Assembly (NCBI GenBank): GCA_948466345.1
Contig: CAOKAC010000007.1
Coordinates: 44,273 to 108,272 of the forward strand
Source: an uncultured Clostridia bacterium
GTDB lineage: Bacteria > Bacillota > Clostridia > Oscillospirales > CAG-272
Direction: 5' to 3'
Length of the DNA stretch: 64,000 nucleotides
Below are positions 42,748-52,404 of this stretch, piece by piece. Position numbers and translations under genes: made by a program. The notes beneath the pieces were generated by a model, which was given only the letters and a program-made list of their open reading frames with translations, made no database searches and was not told the origin of the DNA. How positions within the stretch are numbered: position 1 is the stretch's first letter; every line of letters starts with the position of its first letter.

Positions 42748-43902
42748 ATGAAAAACATTAAACTTTTAAATAAAATTGCCGCTTGCGGCACAGGTGAGTT
42801 CGATCCTGCCGCATATACCGTTGGCGAAGATGTAGCCGCTCCAGAGGCCATCATGGTTCGCAGCGCTGCTATGCACGATATGGAATTTGGCAGCGAATTA
42901 GAAGCCATTGCTAGAGCAGGCGCCGGTGTAAACAATATCCCTGTAAATACATGCGCCGATAAGGGTATCGTAGTGTTCAACACCCCTGGTGCCAATGCAA
43001 ACGGCGTAAAAGAGCTTGCTATTGCAGCGTTGCTTTTGGCTTCCAGAAACATTGTAGACGGCATCAACTGGGCCGGGACACTGGAAACAGATGTGGCGAA
43101 GTCTGTCGAAAAGGGCAAAAGCAAATTTGCCGGCTGTGAAATCAAAGGAAAAACATTGGGTGTTATCGGTTTGGGCGCTATTGGCGGTCTCGTTGCCAAC
43201 GCTGCTAGAGAAATGGGTATGAACGTTATCGGCTGTGATCCCTTTATGACAGTCAATGCTGCATGGAAGCTAAGCCGTGGCGTAAAAAGTGCAGCTACAT
43301 ATGAAGATATCTACAAATCTGCTGATTATATTACACTGCATGTTCCTGCAACCCCCCAGACAAAGAATATGATCTCGGCCCAAACCCTGGCAATGATGAA
43401 GGACGGCGTAAAAATCATCAACCTTTCCCGTGCGGATCTGGTTTGTACTGATGATATTAAGGCTGCTATTGCCTCCGGTAAAGTTGCAAAATATGTAACG
43501 GATTTTCCCACGGAAGAAGTAATCAATCAGCCTGGAATTATCACGATTCCGCACCTGGGTGCATCCACAGAAGAATCGGAAGATAATTGTGCCATTATGG
43601 CAGCACACGAGTTGATTGACTATTTGGAGAACGGAAATATCACAAACAGCGTTAATTATCCTGCTATTTCTATGCCGCGCTCCGGCCTAGCACGTTTGGT
43701 AGTGCTTCATAAAAACCAGCCGGAGATGCTCACAAACATCACTGCAGTTTTGGCATCTGATGGTGTGAATATCGACAACATGACCAGCCGTTCGAAAGGC
43801 GATTATGCTTGCGCTTTGTTGGACTGCGTGGGAGAGGTTACGCCCGCACACGCGGCAGATATTGCTGCAATCAGCGGTGTCATTCGTGTATTGATTAAAT
43901 AA
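42748..43902 (+). CDS. serA: D-3-phosphoglycerate dehydrogenase
   Basis: First step of serine synthesis: oxidises 3-phosphoglycerate with NAD. It has 384 aa: a substrate domain split around the NAD domain with GVIGLGAIGGLVANAA (about 132-147), the catalytic His in IPHLGASTEES (about 270), and a C-terminal ACT domain (QPEMLTNITAVLASDGVNID) for likely serine feedback control. Shorter than E. coli SerA (410 aa), as in many Firmicutes. The ATG follows AAAGG. It follows serC and ends before a perfect palindromic terminator. Confidence 0.95.
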   Translation: MKNIKLLNKIAACGTGEFDPAAYTVGEDVAAPEAIMVRSAAMHDMEFGSELEAIARAGAGVNNIPVNTCADKGIVVFNTPGANANGVKELAIAALLLASRNIVDGINWAGTLETDVAKSVEKGKSKFAGCEIKGKTLGVIGLGAIGGLVANAAREMGMNVIGCDPFMTVNAAWKLSRGVKSAATYEDIYKSADYITLHVPATPQTKNMISAQTLAMMKDGVKIINLSRADLVCTDDIKAAIASGKVAKYVTDFPTEEVINQPGIITIPHLGASTEESEDNCAIMAAHELIDYLENGNITNSVNYPAISMPRSGLARLVVLHKNQPEMLTNITAVLASDGVNIDNMTSRSKGDYACALLDCVGEVTPAHAADIAAISGVIRVLIK

Positions 43903-43935
43903 TAATGAATCAGCTGAAAGTAAAGTAATCGACTA

Positions 43936-43969
43936 AAAATCAAGGATGCGCATGCGCATCCTTGATTTT
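43936..43969 (+). terminator. serA terminator, perfect 34-bp palindrome
   Basis: AAAATCAAGGATGCGCA and its exact complement (43936-43952 and 43953-43969) without a spacer, followed by a T-rich tail. It lies just before the rluA-family gene. Confidence 0.88.
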
Positions 43970-44008
43970 ATTCTTGCGGGTGTCAATCAACCCGGCCGGA
44001 GGTTTTAT

Positions 44009-44668
44009 ATGGAAATTCTTTTTGAGGATGCACATTTGGTCTTGACTGTAAAAACGCCTGGCATCCCTTCTCAATCCGATCCCAGCGGACAGGCCAATAT
44101 GGTCGGGCTTCTTTCTGACACGCTCTCTGTTCCAGTACATTGTGTACATCGGTTGGATACGGCAGTAGGCGGTGTTATGGTCTATTCGAAAACAAAAAAG
44201 GCCGCCGGTGCTCTATCAGATTTGTTTCAAAATAGGCAGGTAGCAAAACAATACTGCGCCATCGTCCACGGCGCGGGAAAAAGCGGCATTTTGGAAGACA
44301 TGCTGTATCATGACAAGAAAATCAATAAATCTTTTGTAGTAAAGAAAAAACGAAATGGCGTAAAAAATGCAGTGCTGGAATATGAAACAGTAAGCATTCG
44401 TAAGGAATTGTCTCTGGTAAACATTCGACTAAAAACCGGGCGTGCCCACCAGATCCGCGTCCAATTTTCCACCAGAGGCATGCCGCTCCTAGGTGATCGG
44501 AAATATGGTTCACCGCAGCGATGCCCCATTGCCCTGTGGTGTTATCATCTTTCTTTTACACATCCGTTCACCAGGGAACAAATTTCCGGCACAAGTATGC
44601 CGCCGCAAGTAGAACCATGGACAGAATTTACTGATGATTTTGAAAAAAATGCTTTATCTGCATTATAA
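44009..44668 (+). CDS. RluA-family pseudouridine synthase
   Basis: A 219-aa pseudouridine synthase of the RluA family without an S4 domain. The catalytic motif is HRLDTAVGG (47-55, with Asp50), followed by the KQYCAIVHG and LKTGRAHQIRVQ segments. It modifies a uridine in rRNA or tRNA; the site is unclear because the family is broad and this is a short member. The ATG at 44009 is preferred because GGAGG lies 6 nt upstream; earlier in-frame ATGs fall in the serA terminator. Confidence 0.9.
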   Translation: MEILFEDAHLVLTVKTPGIPSQSDPSGQANMVGLLSDTLSVPVHCVHRLDTAVGGVMVYSKTKKAAGALSDLFQNRQVAKQYCAIVHGAGKSGILEDMLYHDKKINKSFVVKKKRNGVKNAVLEYETVSIRKELSLVNIRLKTGRAHQIRVQFSTRGMPLLGDRKYGSPQRCPIALWCYHLSFTHPFTREQISGTSMPPQVEPWTEFTDDFEKNALSAL

Positions 44669-44682
44669 AAATTGATTCCAAC

Positions 44683-44710
44683 AAAAAAAGGCCCCGCTCG
44701 GAGCCTTTTT
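44683..44710. terminator. Bidirectional terminator between rluA-family gene and ftsZ
   Basis: AAAAAGGC...GCCTTTTT with an inner CCG/CGG pair, 44683-44710. Runs of A and T on both sides allow termination of both converging transcripts. Confidence 0.82.
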
Positions 44711-44722
44711 CTTTATTTAGAT

Positions 44723-45886
44723 TTAGAAATACCGCTTCAAACCGGTAGGCGCTTCCGGCTTGCGTTCTTTGCCTTGCAACATGCCCAGCAACTCATCCAA
44801 CTCATCGTCTGAGATATCCTCGCCATCGTCCTCTGCCGCAGCACTTGCCTGTTCTACTTGCTTTTTCTCAGCAGGAGCAACATTTACTTTTGCTTTTTCA
44901 TTCAAATTTTTGGCAGATTCCGCTTCATTTTCATTTTCAAAGCCGGTAGCAATAATCGTAATTTTCATAGAATCTTCCATGTTTGGATCAAATGCAACAC
45001 CCCAAATTACAGTAGCATCCTCATGTGCCTCGTCTGCAATCATAGTGCACGCAGTGTCAATCTCCTCCATACTGATATCAGGCGAAGCAGTAATATTACC
45101 CAAAATACCTCTAGCCCCGCTGATAGAAGTTTCCAAGAGAGGACTGGAAATTGCCGCCTTTGCAGCCAGCTCTGCTTTTTCTTTTCCAGAAGCTTCTCCC
45201 ACACCCATATGTGCAAAACCTGCATCCTGCATAACAGATGTAACGTCAGCAAAGTCCAAGTTGATATATCCTGGTACATTGATTAACTCGGAAATACTCT
45301 GCACACCGTGGCTAAGGACATCATCAGCAATTTCAAATGCATTGATCATGGTAATCGGCTTATCCGATACCTGCTTGAGTCGTTCATTAGGAATGATTAC
45401 AAGAGAATCTACAAACTTACTCAGTTCAGCAATTCCAAGATCTGCCTGCGTCTTTCTTTTCTTTCCCTCAAACGCAAAGGGCTTCGTAACGATACCAATG
45501 GTGAGCATACCCATCTCTTTTGCAATCCGTGCAACAATAGGAGCAGCTCCTGTTCCTGTGCCGCCTCCCATACCAGTGGTAATAAACACCATATCCGCGC
45601 CGGTAATGGCCGTTTTGATTTCCTCAATACTTTCTTCAGCAGACTTTGCGCCAACCTCCGGATTAGAGCCAGCGCCATGCCCTTTGGTAATTTTTTCACC
45701 AATAGGGATTTTGTGGGTCGCAGTAGAATGTTGCAGCGCCTGCTTGTCCGTATTGACGGCAATAAAATCCACACCACGTACATTGGTTGTGATCATTCTG
45801 TTCACCGCGTTGTTTCCACCACCACCAACACCTACAACTTTTATATTTACGCCGCTTTCAAATTCTTCATCCAGTTCAAAAGGCAT
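44723..45886 (-). CDS. ftsZ: Cell division protein FtsZ
   Basis: The tubulin homologue that polymerises into the division ring. At 387 aa it is standard length. GTP-binding motif [12 protein letters not shown] at about 104-115, N-terminal [15 protein letters not shown], and T7 region DFADVTSVM. After an acidic/basic linker the tail ends in PTGLKRYF, the FtsA/EzrA-type peptide, slightly unlike the usual DIPxFLR. The ATG at 45886 has GGAGG upstream. It has its own promoter, so it can be expressed apart from the rest of the dcw cluster. Confidence 0.97.
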   Translation of the reverse strand: MPFELDEEFESGVNIKVVGVGGGGNNAVNRMITTNVRGVDFIAVNTDKQALQHSTATHKIPIGEKITKGHGAGSNPEVGAKSAEESIEEIKTAITGADMVFITTGMGGGTGTGAAPIVARIAKEMGMLTIGIVTKPFAFEGKKRKTQADLGIAELSKFVDSLVIIPNERLKQVSDKPITMINAFEIADDVLSHGVQSISELINVPGYINLDFADVTSVMQDAGFAHMGVGEASGKEKAELAAKAAISSPLLETSISGARGILGNITASPDISMEEIDTACTMIADEAHEDATVIWGVAFDPNMEDSMKITIIATGFENENEAESAKNLNEKAKVNVAPAEKKQVEQASAAAEDDGEDISDDELDELLGMLQGKERKPEAPTGLKRYF

Positions 45887-45968
45887 GTTTTTAAATCCTC
45901 CGTAATAGATTGGGGCAACAACCTGCAAATCTGTATGTACACATGCAGGCAGAATTACATATATTACT

Positions 45969-45997
45969 ATAATATACTGACTTGGCGAATTTTGCAA
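45969..45997 (-). promoter_or_regulatory. ftsZ promoter
   Basis: A -35 TTGCAA (45992-45997), 17-nt spacer and -10 TATTAT (45969-45974). The sequence TTGCAAAATTCGC around the -35 is almost identical to that in the mraZ promoter. Confidence 0.78.
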
Positions 45998-46058
45998 GAT
46001 GTTTTGCAATATTTTTTCGTTTTTATTTTATTTTTTTGCAAAAAATGCAGTTTTGCAA
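45990..46058 (+). repeat. Four TTTTGCAA repeats upstream of ftsZ
   Basis: TTTTGCAA occurs at 45990-45997, 46002-46009, 46034-46041 and 46051-46058, all in the same orientation, in the 240-bp gap between ftsQ and ftsZ. The first overlaps the -35 box. A regulator binding site array is possible. Confidence 0.5.
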
Positions 46059-46088
46059 GGGAAACAACCACACTTTATCAAAAATTTA

Positions 46089-46119
46089 CAATTGCAGAAA
46101 AATATTCATTCTGCAATTG
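46089..46119 (-). terminator. Terminator after ftsQ
   Basis: An 11-bp stem, CAATTGCAGAA with TTCTGCAATTG (46089-46099 and 46109-46119), and a U-rich tail on the minus strand. It would stop the large dcw transcript before ftsZ. Confidence 0.78.
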
Positions 46120-46125
46120 CATATG

Positions 46126-47277
46126 TTATTCCAAGTCCAACTGATTATCAATAATGACACTAGTGGCATTCAAATCTGTCAGATCTATACTGGCTTTATT
46201 GTCCCCCGAAAACAATTCGTCTTCCAATACGGCAACAGCCAAACGCAGTTTCGTTTCTATTACATCTGTGTTCCCCAAAAAAAGCTTATATTTTCCATCG
46301 CAGGACATTGCGATTTCATGAGCGCTGCGTAAATCGATCATACTGATACGTCCCGCCAGATTCGAATCAGCCAGCGCCTCCAACACAGTCTGCATATATA
46401 TGTCGCTGCGCTCACTAGAGAATATAAGCTTCTTGCCGGACACAGCCTCTCGAACCCGTGGAAGTTTTAATTTAATTAAGCCCTGCTCTTTTGCGTCTGA
46501 TTGAGAAATTGGATCCAACATACGAAGCGAAGCCGAAATTTCCCAAAATTCTCCATAAAATTCTCCATAATACACCGGAGCTTCTTCTTCAATGAAAAAA
46601 GAAATAGATCCTGGCGGTGTGCGTTGTACATCTACCCCCACAACATAGGGACATTGCAGCATAATCTTTTCTTGCACAACACGAGAACTAAAGGAATATA
46701 AATGATCCCCCATGTCGACACCACAGGCGGCAAGAATTTCTTCTGACGTGTACTGGCTGCTGCCATCCGTATCCAAGCTGTGTATAACAAATAAAAGCTG
46801 ATATGTGACAACGCAAAGGACTACAAACACTCCAAAAACCAATGCTACAGATATTAAGGTCTCCCGCAGTTTGCGCCGTCTTCTTCCTCGTGAGGCACGC
46901 TGATATGCTTCTACGCGCTTTTTTTCTTCCAGGGGCCTGTCCGCCCAACGCTCCTTCTGACTTCCAGAACCCGGACTGCCTTTAGACCTTACCTGACTGT
47001 CGACACGGCTCTGCTGTCGCAGTGTCGATGTATGTGTACCTTGATGGATGGATCTGGCAGTCTCTTTTGTATGATGTAAATTTTGCTGCATGCGGGAACG
47101 AAATCCATCATAATATGCTCTGTCCATATCTGCACTAGACTTGTCCGTTACGATAGAAGCTCTGTACGGGGGCTGCACTCTATGAGAAGACAGCTGCGGA
47201 TTGCGGCGCTGTACTGCTTGTAATTCCAAAAGCTGCTGCACTCGTTCTGCATAGTACGCTTCTGCAGATTTGCCCAT
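46126..47277 (-). CDS. ftsQ: Cell division protein FtsQ/DivIB
   Basis: A type II membrane protein of 383 aa of the divisome. A long, basic, Gln/Arg/Ser-rich cytoplasmic tail of ~135 aa is followed by one membrane segment (about 139-163, with ALVFGVFVVLCVV) and an extracellular POTRA domain (FVIHSLDTDGSSQYTSEEIL, then CPYVVGVDVQRTPPGSISFF) and C-terminal beta domain. The tail is longer than that of most DivIB proteins. AGGGGGCGAG precedes the ATG. It is the last gene of the main dcw transcript before the hairpin. Confidence 0.9.
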   Translation of the reverse strand: MGKSAEAYYAERVQQLLELQAVQRRNPQLSSHRVQPPYRASIVTDKSSADMDRAYYDGFRSRMQQNLHHTKETARSIHQGTHTSTLRQQSRVDSQVRSKGSPGSGSQKERWADRPLEEKKRVEAYQRASRGRRRRKLRETLISVALVFGVFVVLCVVTYQLLFVIHSLDTDGSSQYTSEEILAACGVDMGDHLYSFSSRVVQEKIMLQCPYVVGVDVQRTPPGSISFFIEEEAPVYYGEFYGEFWEISASLRMLDPISQSDAKEQGLIKLKLPRVREAVSGKKLIFSSERSDIYMQTVLEALADSNLAGRISMIDLRSAHEIAMSCDGKYKLFLGNTDVIETKLRLAVAVLEDELFSGDNKASIDLTDLNATSVIIDNQLDLE

Positions 47278-47301
47278 TTTCTCGCCCCCTATAAAATCAA
47301 C

Positions 47302-48417
47302 TTATTTTCTTTTTTGAATTAGTTTTTGTATATCTTGGAAAATGCGTTTGTTGGTATCCGACACCGCAAACCTACCAATTTTTTCGCTTTGCTGTCGGCG
47401 AAAATCTGCACTTTCCACCAGTTTAGCAATTACATTCTGCAAGTTTTCTCCAAGCTTTTCATTTTCCAAAAGCAAAGTCGCTGCTCCCTTGTCTGCCAAC
47501 ACCTTTGCATTTTTATACTGCTGATTGTTGGTCACGTTTGGAGATGGGATCAATACCGCACATTTTCTTGCCGCTGCAAGCTCCGAAATCGTCATGGCGC
47601 CGGCACGGCATATCACAATGTCTGCCGCTGCCATACGGCGCGGCATATCGAAAATGTATTCTGTCATCTGAAGATTGTCAAACCGGTCCAGCTTTTTATC
47701 GCGAAACCATCCGGCAGCAATATCCTTTTCAATCGCCCCCGTAGCGTGATAATGTAAGACATGCGCCCTTCCTCCGGTATACTGTTCCATTAGTTCCAGC
47801 ACTGCCGCGTTGACCTTCTCCGCACCGAGACTGCCGCCGTAGGACAAAATATATACGGTTCCATCAGGAATTCCCAATTCTTTGCGAGCAGCTTCTCTTG
47901 AGATTCCAGCAAAACCTCCCCGCAGAGGACACCCTACATGAAGAAGCTTTTGAGAACAATGAAGCCCTTCCCCGGCTTCTGTAAAGTTCAAGTAAATCCG
48001 GTCTACCACTCCCGACAGCATTTTCACCGCCATTCCCGGCACCGCATTGGATTCATGAAGGGCTGTTGGAACACCCATTCCTGCAGCAGCTTTTACCACC
48101 GGCCAACTAACATAGCCTCCCGTTCCAATGACAATGTCCGGCTTCCACTGCCGAATAATTCGACGTGCTTTGCCTGGGGAAGTCAGCGCCAGATATGCCG
48201 CTTTAATATTTCGCGGCGAGAGACTGCGCCGCAATCCCATAACATTTACATGATACAGAGTATATCCGGCATCTGGTACAAGCTTATTTTCAATACCTCT
48301 GTCCGTGCCCACAAAAGCGATCTGCGCATCCGGTATGTTTTCCCGAATGGTATCTGCAATGGCAATTGCCGGGTTCACGTGTCCCCCCGTTCCGCCCCCA
48401 GTCATTAAAACACGCAT
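47302..48417 (-). CDS. murG: MurG, lipid II synthase
   Basis: Transfers GlcNAc from UDP-GlcNAc to lipid I on the inner face of the membrane. It has 371 aa, GT28 fold. The N-terminal loop TGGGTGGHVNPAIA and the second GTGGYVSWPV and C-terminal SYGGSLGAEKVNAAV, CRAGAMTISELAAA are the classical G-loops. The ATG is preceded by GGAAGGCAACGT. It lies between ftsW and ftsQ, the usual order for this cluster. Confidence 0.96.
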   Translation of the reverse strand: MRVLMTGGGTGGHVNPAIAIADTIRENIPDAQIAFVGTDRGIENKLVPDAGYTLYHVNVMGLRRSLSPRNIKAAYLALTSPGKARRIIRQWKPDIVIGTGGYVSWPVVKAAAGMGVPTALHESNAVPGMAVKMLSGVVDRIYLNFTEAGEGLHCSQKLLHVGCPLRGGFAGISREAARKELGIPDGTVYILSYGGSLGAEKVNAAVLELMEQYTGGRAHVLHYHATGAIEKDIAAGWFRDKKLDRFDNLQMTEYIFDMPRRMAAADIVICRAGAMTISELAAARKCAVLIPSPNVTNNQQYKNAKVLADKGAATLLLENEKLGENLQNVIAKLVESADFRRQQSEKIGRFAVSDTNKRIFQDIQKLIQKRK

Positions 48418-48438
48418 ACGTTGCCTTCCTTTCTCCGT

Positions 48439-49794
48439 TTACTTCTTTTGATAGGAATGTTTTGAAATAGACAAAAGCATCCCCATTTCTCCCATGAGTA
48501 TGATCAGCGCCGACCCTCCATATGAGAAAAACGGAAGGGATATCCCTGTATTTGGGATCAAAGATGTCACCACCATAATGTTTAAAAAAGCCTGTATCCC
48601 CACCTGACACGTGATCCCAAAGGCCACCAGAGAAGAATAGGTATCTGGCGCTTTTTTAGCAATGGTAATCCCGCGCCAAATAAAGGCTATATATAATGCA
48701 ATCAATAAAATGGCGCCTACAAATCCCATTTCCTCGCACCAAATAGTAAAAATAAAGTCATTTTGCGCTTCGGATACATAGTTGTATTTGAGACGACTTT
48801 CTCCAAGCCCTACTCCTAAAAGTCCGCCGCTGCCTATTGCAAACAGGCCCTGGGTAGACTGCCAAGCTTCTTTCAGTACATCCGCGCTCTTATCACCAAG
48901 CGTGGTAATTCGTTTTAAAGCATACTCATTTGTTAAAAGATACCCCACGCCCACAAGAGCGGCCGGTACACCGTAGCACAAAGCCATTTTGCCAATATTT
49001 GCGCCGCTGAGAAATATAATGCACATGCCGATCATACCTAAAATAATCGTGCCGGAAAGATGTTTTTCCAGCAACACAAGACCACAGACCAGCGCCAAAA
49101 TTCCCCCGGGTATAACAATCCCCTTCCATAGGGACGCCTTCTTATTCAGAGGATTGGAGATTTCTTCAAAATGCCGGTCAATATACCAGGCCAGCATCAT
49201 AATCAGCGCTATTTTCGCCACTTCGGATGGCTGGATAGAAAAGCCCCCAATAAAAATCCAGCGCTGGGCAACGCCACGCGCCGTTCCCATCACCAAAACA
49301 AGCGCTAAAAGTCCCAGAGCAACCAAAAAAAACGCTGGCGTCAATTTTTTGTATATATTATACGGTACAAAAACCAGAACACTCATCAGAATGCCCCCGA
49401 GGGCCAGCCAAAGAAGCTGATGCCTTATGTAATACAAACTGTCATTTTTAGATGCCAGTGCATTAGGGTAACTGGCACTGAATACCATGATCGTACCAAG
49501 ACAAAGGAGCACCAATATGATAATGAGCATAGGACGATCCACCCCATGACGAACTCTCTGCACGCCCGCTTCCCACGCCTGTTCTTTTTTTATCTTCTTA
49601 ATTAAGGAACGCTCCCGAGATGGAACAACCGCCTCCCCTACAGACGATGTACGCTGCACTGTTTTCCTATAAGGCTGCATTCCAGATGCTGCAGCACCTT
49701 TATCCGGCACACGACCGATGGGACGCTGCTCGTGTACTTGGCGCCCTGGCGCTTTACTGCGTCCATATTGATAAGACCGGTTCTCATTGCTCAT
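48439..49794 (-). CDS. ftsW: FtsW, SEDS peptidoglycan polymerase
   Basis: A ten-membrane-segment glycosyltransferase of the SEDS family that polymerises lipid II at the septum, paired with the PBP2-type gene in this cluster. It has 451 aa with a basic disordered N-terminus of ~85 aa, a feature also found in ftsQ and ftsL here. Conserved parts are SASYPNALA, IQPSEVAKIALIM, SEAQNDFIFTIWCEE and the C-terminal GISLPFFSYGGSAL. It could equally be called SpoVE. The ATG is at the expected place with AAGGATATG upstream. Confidence 0.93.
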   Translation of the reverse strand: MSNENRSYQYGRSKAPGRQVHEQRPIGRVPDKGAAASGMQPYRKTVQRTSSVGEAVVPSRERSLIKKIKKEQAWEAGVQRVRHGVDRPMLIIILVLLCLGTIMVFSASYPNALASKNDSLYYIRHQLLWLALGGILMSVLVFVPYNIYKKLTPAFFLVALGLLALVLVMGTARGVAQRWIFIGGFSIQPSEVAKIALIMMLAWYIDRHFEEISNPLNKKASLWKGIVIPGGILALVCGLVLLEKHLSGTIILGMIGMCIIFLSGANIGKMALCYGVPAALVGVGYLLTNEYALKRITTLGDKSADVLKEAWQSTQGLFAIGSGGLLGVGLGESRLKYNYVSEAQNDFIFTIWCEEMGFVGAILLIALYIAFIWRGITIAKKAPDTYSSLVAFGITCQVGIQAFLNIMVVTSLIPNTGISLPFFSYGGSALIILMGEMGMLLSISKHSYQKK

Positions 49795-49819
49795 GTGATC
49801 TCATATCCTTCCTGTGCAA

Positions 49820-50818
49820 TCACAGCCCAAACCAGGCACAAACACAAAGACACGCTGTCAGAAGACTGAATACTGCCACAATTTTTATTTCACTCCATCC
49901 ACACTTTTCCAGATGATGGTGGAAGGGCGCCATTTTAAACAGACGTTTTCCACCAGTCAATTTAAAATACATGACCTGAAGCATAGTAGACGCAGTTTCA
50001 AATATATAAACCAAACCACATATAACCACGATCAAAGGGTTATCCATCATGAAGGCCGCTCCTACAACTAGGCCGCCGAAAAAGAGGGAGCCTGTATCCC
50101 CCATAAACACTCTGGCAGGATAAAAGTTGTAAATGAGAAAGCCTGCCGCTGCCCCAGCCATGATGGCAGCCACAGCCGCAAGTCCTGGTGCCGGCATTGC
50201 CATATGAAATAACGCAGCAGCACCATAAAACAGTCCCACAACCATAGTCATGGAGCTAGCCAGCCCATCAATTCCATCCGTGAGATTTACACTGTTCATT
50301 ACACCGCACAAAAGCAGCAGCGCAATAATATAGTAAGCAATGCCAAAATCTATGGCAATATCCAGATAAGGAATGTACAATTCTGTAGTAATCTGACCAA
50401 ACCGGCTCATCCCAAAAAGATAAACGCCAGCGCATATAAGCTGCAGTAAAAATTTCTGAGGTGCAGTCAGTCCTTCATTTTGCTTTTTCCGCAGCTTCGC
50501 CATGTCGTCAATCATACCAATCAGTCCGCTGGCCATAGCCATTGCTAAAGTAAGTACCAACGCGGGAAGCTCCTTCGCACCCTCACGGAGAAAAATAATC
50601 ACGCAGGCAAAAACCCCAGTGATTAAAGCCGCTATGATAAAGGCCAGCCCCCCCATGGTAGGGGTGCCCTCTTTGCTTTTATGCCATCGGGGACCGATTT
50701 CTAAAATTTTCTGCCCCATCTTATGACTGGCAAGTACTGGAATCAAAAAATGAGAGATCCCCGCTGTAAGCAAAAAGGTAACGGCAAATATGCCGATAAA
50801 GAATACGGGATAAAACAT
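49820..50818 (-). CDS. mraY: MraY, phospho-MurNAc-pentapeptide transferase
   Basis: Transfers phospho-MurNAc-pentapeptide to undecaprenyl phosphate, giving lipid I. It has 332 aa and ten membrane segments. Motifs: GPRWHKSKEGTPTMGGL near 42-58, GMIDDMAKLRKKQNEGL, NLTDGIDGLASS, and the HHH-containing PFHHHLEKCGWSE near the end. The ATG at 50818 is chosen because GGAGG lies 4 nt upstream. It follows murE by 127 nt; murD, normally next, is not here. Confidence 0.96.
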   Translation of the reverse strand: MFYPVFFIGIFAVTFLLTAGISHFLIPVLASHKMGQKILEIGPRWHKSKEGTPTMGGLAFIIAALITGVFACVIIFLREGAKELPALVLTLAMAMASGLIGMIDDMAKLRKKQNEGLTAPQKFLLQLICAGVYLFGMSRFGQITTELYIPYLDIAIDFGIAYYIIALLLLCGVMNSVNLTDGIDGLASSMTMVVGLFYGAAALFHMAMPAPGLAAVAAIMAGAAAGFLIYNFYPARVFMGDTGSLFFGGLVVGAAFMMDNPLIVVICGLVYIFETASTMLQVMYFKLTGGKRLFKMAPFHHHLEKCGWSEIKIVAVFSLLTACLCVCAWFGL

Positions 50819-50945
50819 ACACCCTCCGCAATTGGTTTGCATTCACCATATTAGTCAAATGTAAAAATCTGTGAATTTATTGAAATAAGTATACCATATT
50901 TCCCCGTGCCGGTCAACCTGTAACAGGATATTTCCATAGCCTGTA

Positions 50946-52397
50946 TTACCCATTTTTCAACCGATTTACCGTTTCAAACACGATATCCCGCTCAGAAAAT
51001 GGCTTTTTACCATCCGGCCCTGTTTCATAATTTTCATGTCCCTTCCCAGCAAGAAGAATCGTATCTCCCGGCATTGCTGTCTCTACTGCATAAATAATGG
51101 CCTCACGCCGGTCAGGAATTACAGCGTCCGCCGGCCGCATTTGCATTCCTGAAAGAATATCCTGAATAATAGCATTTTTATCTTCCGTACGAGCATTATC
51201 CGATGTGACGATTACTCGATCGCAAAGTTCTCTTGCCAGGCGTCCCATAATGGGTCGTTTGCTTTTATCTCTATCGCCCCCACAGCCAAAAATTACTGTA
51301 AGTCTCCCGCCACGTGGTATCATCTGCCGCAGTCCCTTTAATGCTGCACGCAAGGCTTCGGGAGTGTGTGCATAATCAATATATATATCAAATCCGGCAT
51401 CTGCAGAGCGGACGATTCGTTCCATTCTGCCACTAATTCCCGTCACACCCGCAATTCCCCGGATTACGTCCCCTGCACTGATTCCCATTTCAAGAGCGGC
51501 AATTGCCGACAGCATTGTATTATATACAGTAAATGCGCCCGCAACCCTGGATCGAATCGGCAAGCTTCTCCCTCTGTACTGCAATTGATATGCAACACCT
51601 TCCGGCCGGATCCTTCTGTTTTTCGCCATATATAAGCCAGCATGAATTCCGCGGATTCGCCGTCCATAGGGATCATCTCCATTGATAACAGAAGTTTTGC
51701 AATTGTCAAACAAAGAAGCCTTAGCCTGAAAATACGATTCCATATCCTTATGAAAGTCCAAGTGTTCCGCGGATAGATTGGTGAAAACCCCCGTTTCAAA
51801 ATAAAGCGGCGCTGTTTTTCTTTGTGCCAGAGAATGACTGGACACCTCCATTACCACCGTGCTTGCTCCATTTTGCTTCATATAGTCCAGTATACCGTAC
51901 AAATATCGGGGATCGGGGGTGGTCATTGCTGCAGGAACATCAGGATTTTCTGCACCCTCCCAGGATATCTGCCGTCCCCCCAGCTGATATCCCAATGTTC
52001 CAATCGTACCAGTCTGTATTCCAGCAGCAGCAAAAATTCCAGATAAAAAAGTGAGTGTAGACGTTTTCCCATTGGTTCCGGTAATTCCCACCAGTCGCAG
52101 AGATCTGCCTGGATTTCCATAAAAGTTATTCCAAATAACTGCGGCGGCACGCCGAGTATCCTTAACCAGTATACAAGGAATTCCAGAAAGATATGTATCG
52201 CATATACAAGCTGCGGCACCCCGCAGGATCGCTTCACTGGCATATCGATGCCCATCTTTTACAGTTCCCCGCAAACAGATGAAAAGCCCTCCTGGACGCA
52301 CGCTTCTGGAATCCGTTGCGGGCGAGGATATGTCAGCGTCCATAGGAGCCCCGCAAGCTGTATAATCAAGACCTACCAATAATTTTGTCAGTTGCAT
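50946..52397 (-). CDS. murE: MurE, UDP-MurNAc-tripeptide synthetase
   Basis: Adds the third amino acid of the peptide stem. It has 483 aa with the ATP loop GITGTNGKTSTL (about 104-115), AEHLDFHKDMESYF, and SDNARTEDKN at about 400, where the DNxR arginine is typical of the meso-diaminopimelate type. The ATG at 52397 has GGAGG 6 nt upstream, but that site is inside a hairpin with a U-run (52405-52437), so translation or transcription of murE may be limited. Specificity for DAP is inferred from the arginine. Confidence 0.93.
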   Translation of the reverse strand: MQLTKLLVGLDYTACGAPMDADISSPATDSRSVRPGGLFICLRGTVKDGHRYASEAILRGAAACICDTYLSGIPCILVKDTRRAAAVIWNNFYGNPGRSLRLVGITGTNGKTSTLTFLSGIFAAAGIQTGTIGTLGYQLGGRQISWEGAENPDVPAAMTTPDPRYLYGILDYMKQNGASTVVMEVSSHSLAQRKTAPLYFETGVFTNLSAEHLDFHKDMESYFQAKASLFDNCKTSVINGDDPYGRRIRGIHAGLYMAKNRRIRPEGVAYQLQYRGRSLPIRSRVAGAFTVYNTMLSAIAALEMGISAGDVIRGIAGVTGISGRMERIVRSADAGFDIYIDYAHTPEALRAALKGLRQMIPRGGRLTVIFGCGGDRDKSKRPIMGRLARELCDRVIVTSDNARTEDKNAIIQDILSGMQMRPADAVIPDRREAIIYAVETAMPGDTILLAGKGHENYETGPDGKKPFSERDIVFETVNRLKNG

Positions 52398-52404
52398 AAA
52401 AAAC

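Noticed and set aside
43936..43969. Regulatory palindrome of the pseudouridine synthase gene
   Set aside because: It sits directly after serA and is followed by a T-rich tail, so it is better explained as a terminator.
44760..45905. A 381-codon open frame antisense to ftsZ
   Set aside because: The minus strand encodes an unmistakable FtsZ. The plus-strand frame is Ser/Pro/Ile-rich without a family signature or ribosome site, a usual shadow of a conserved gene.
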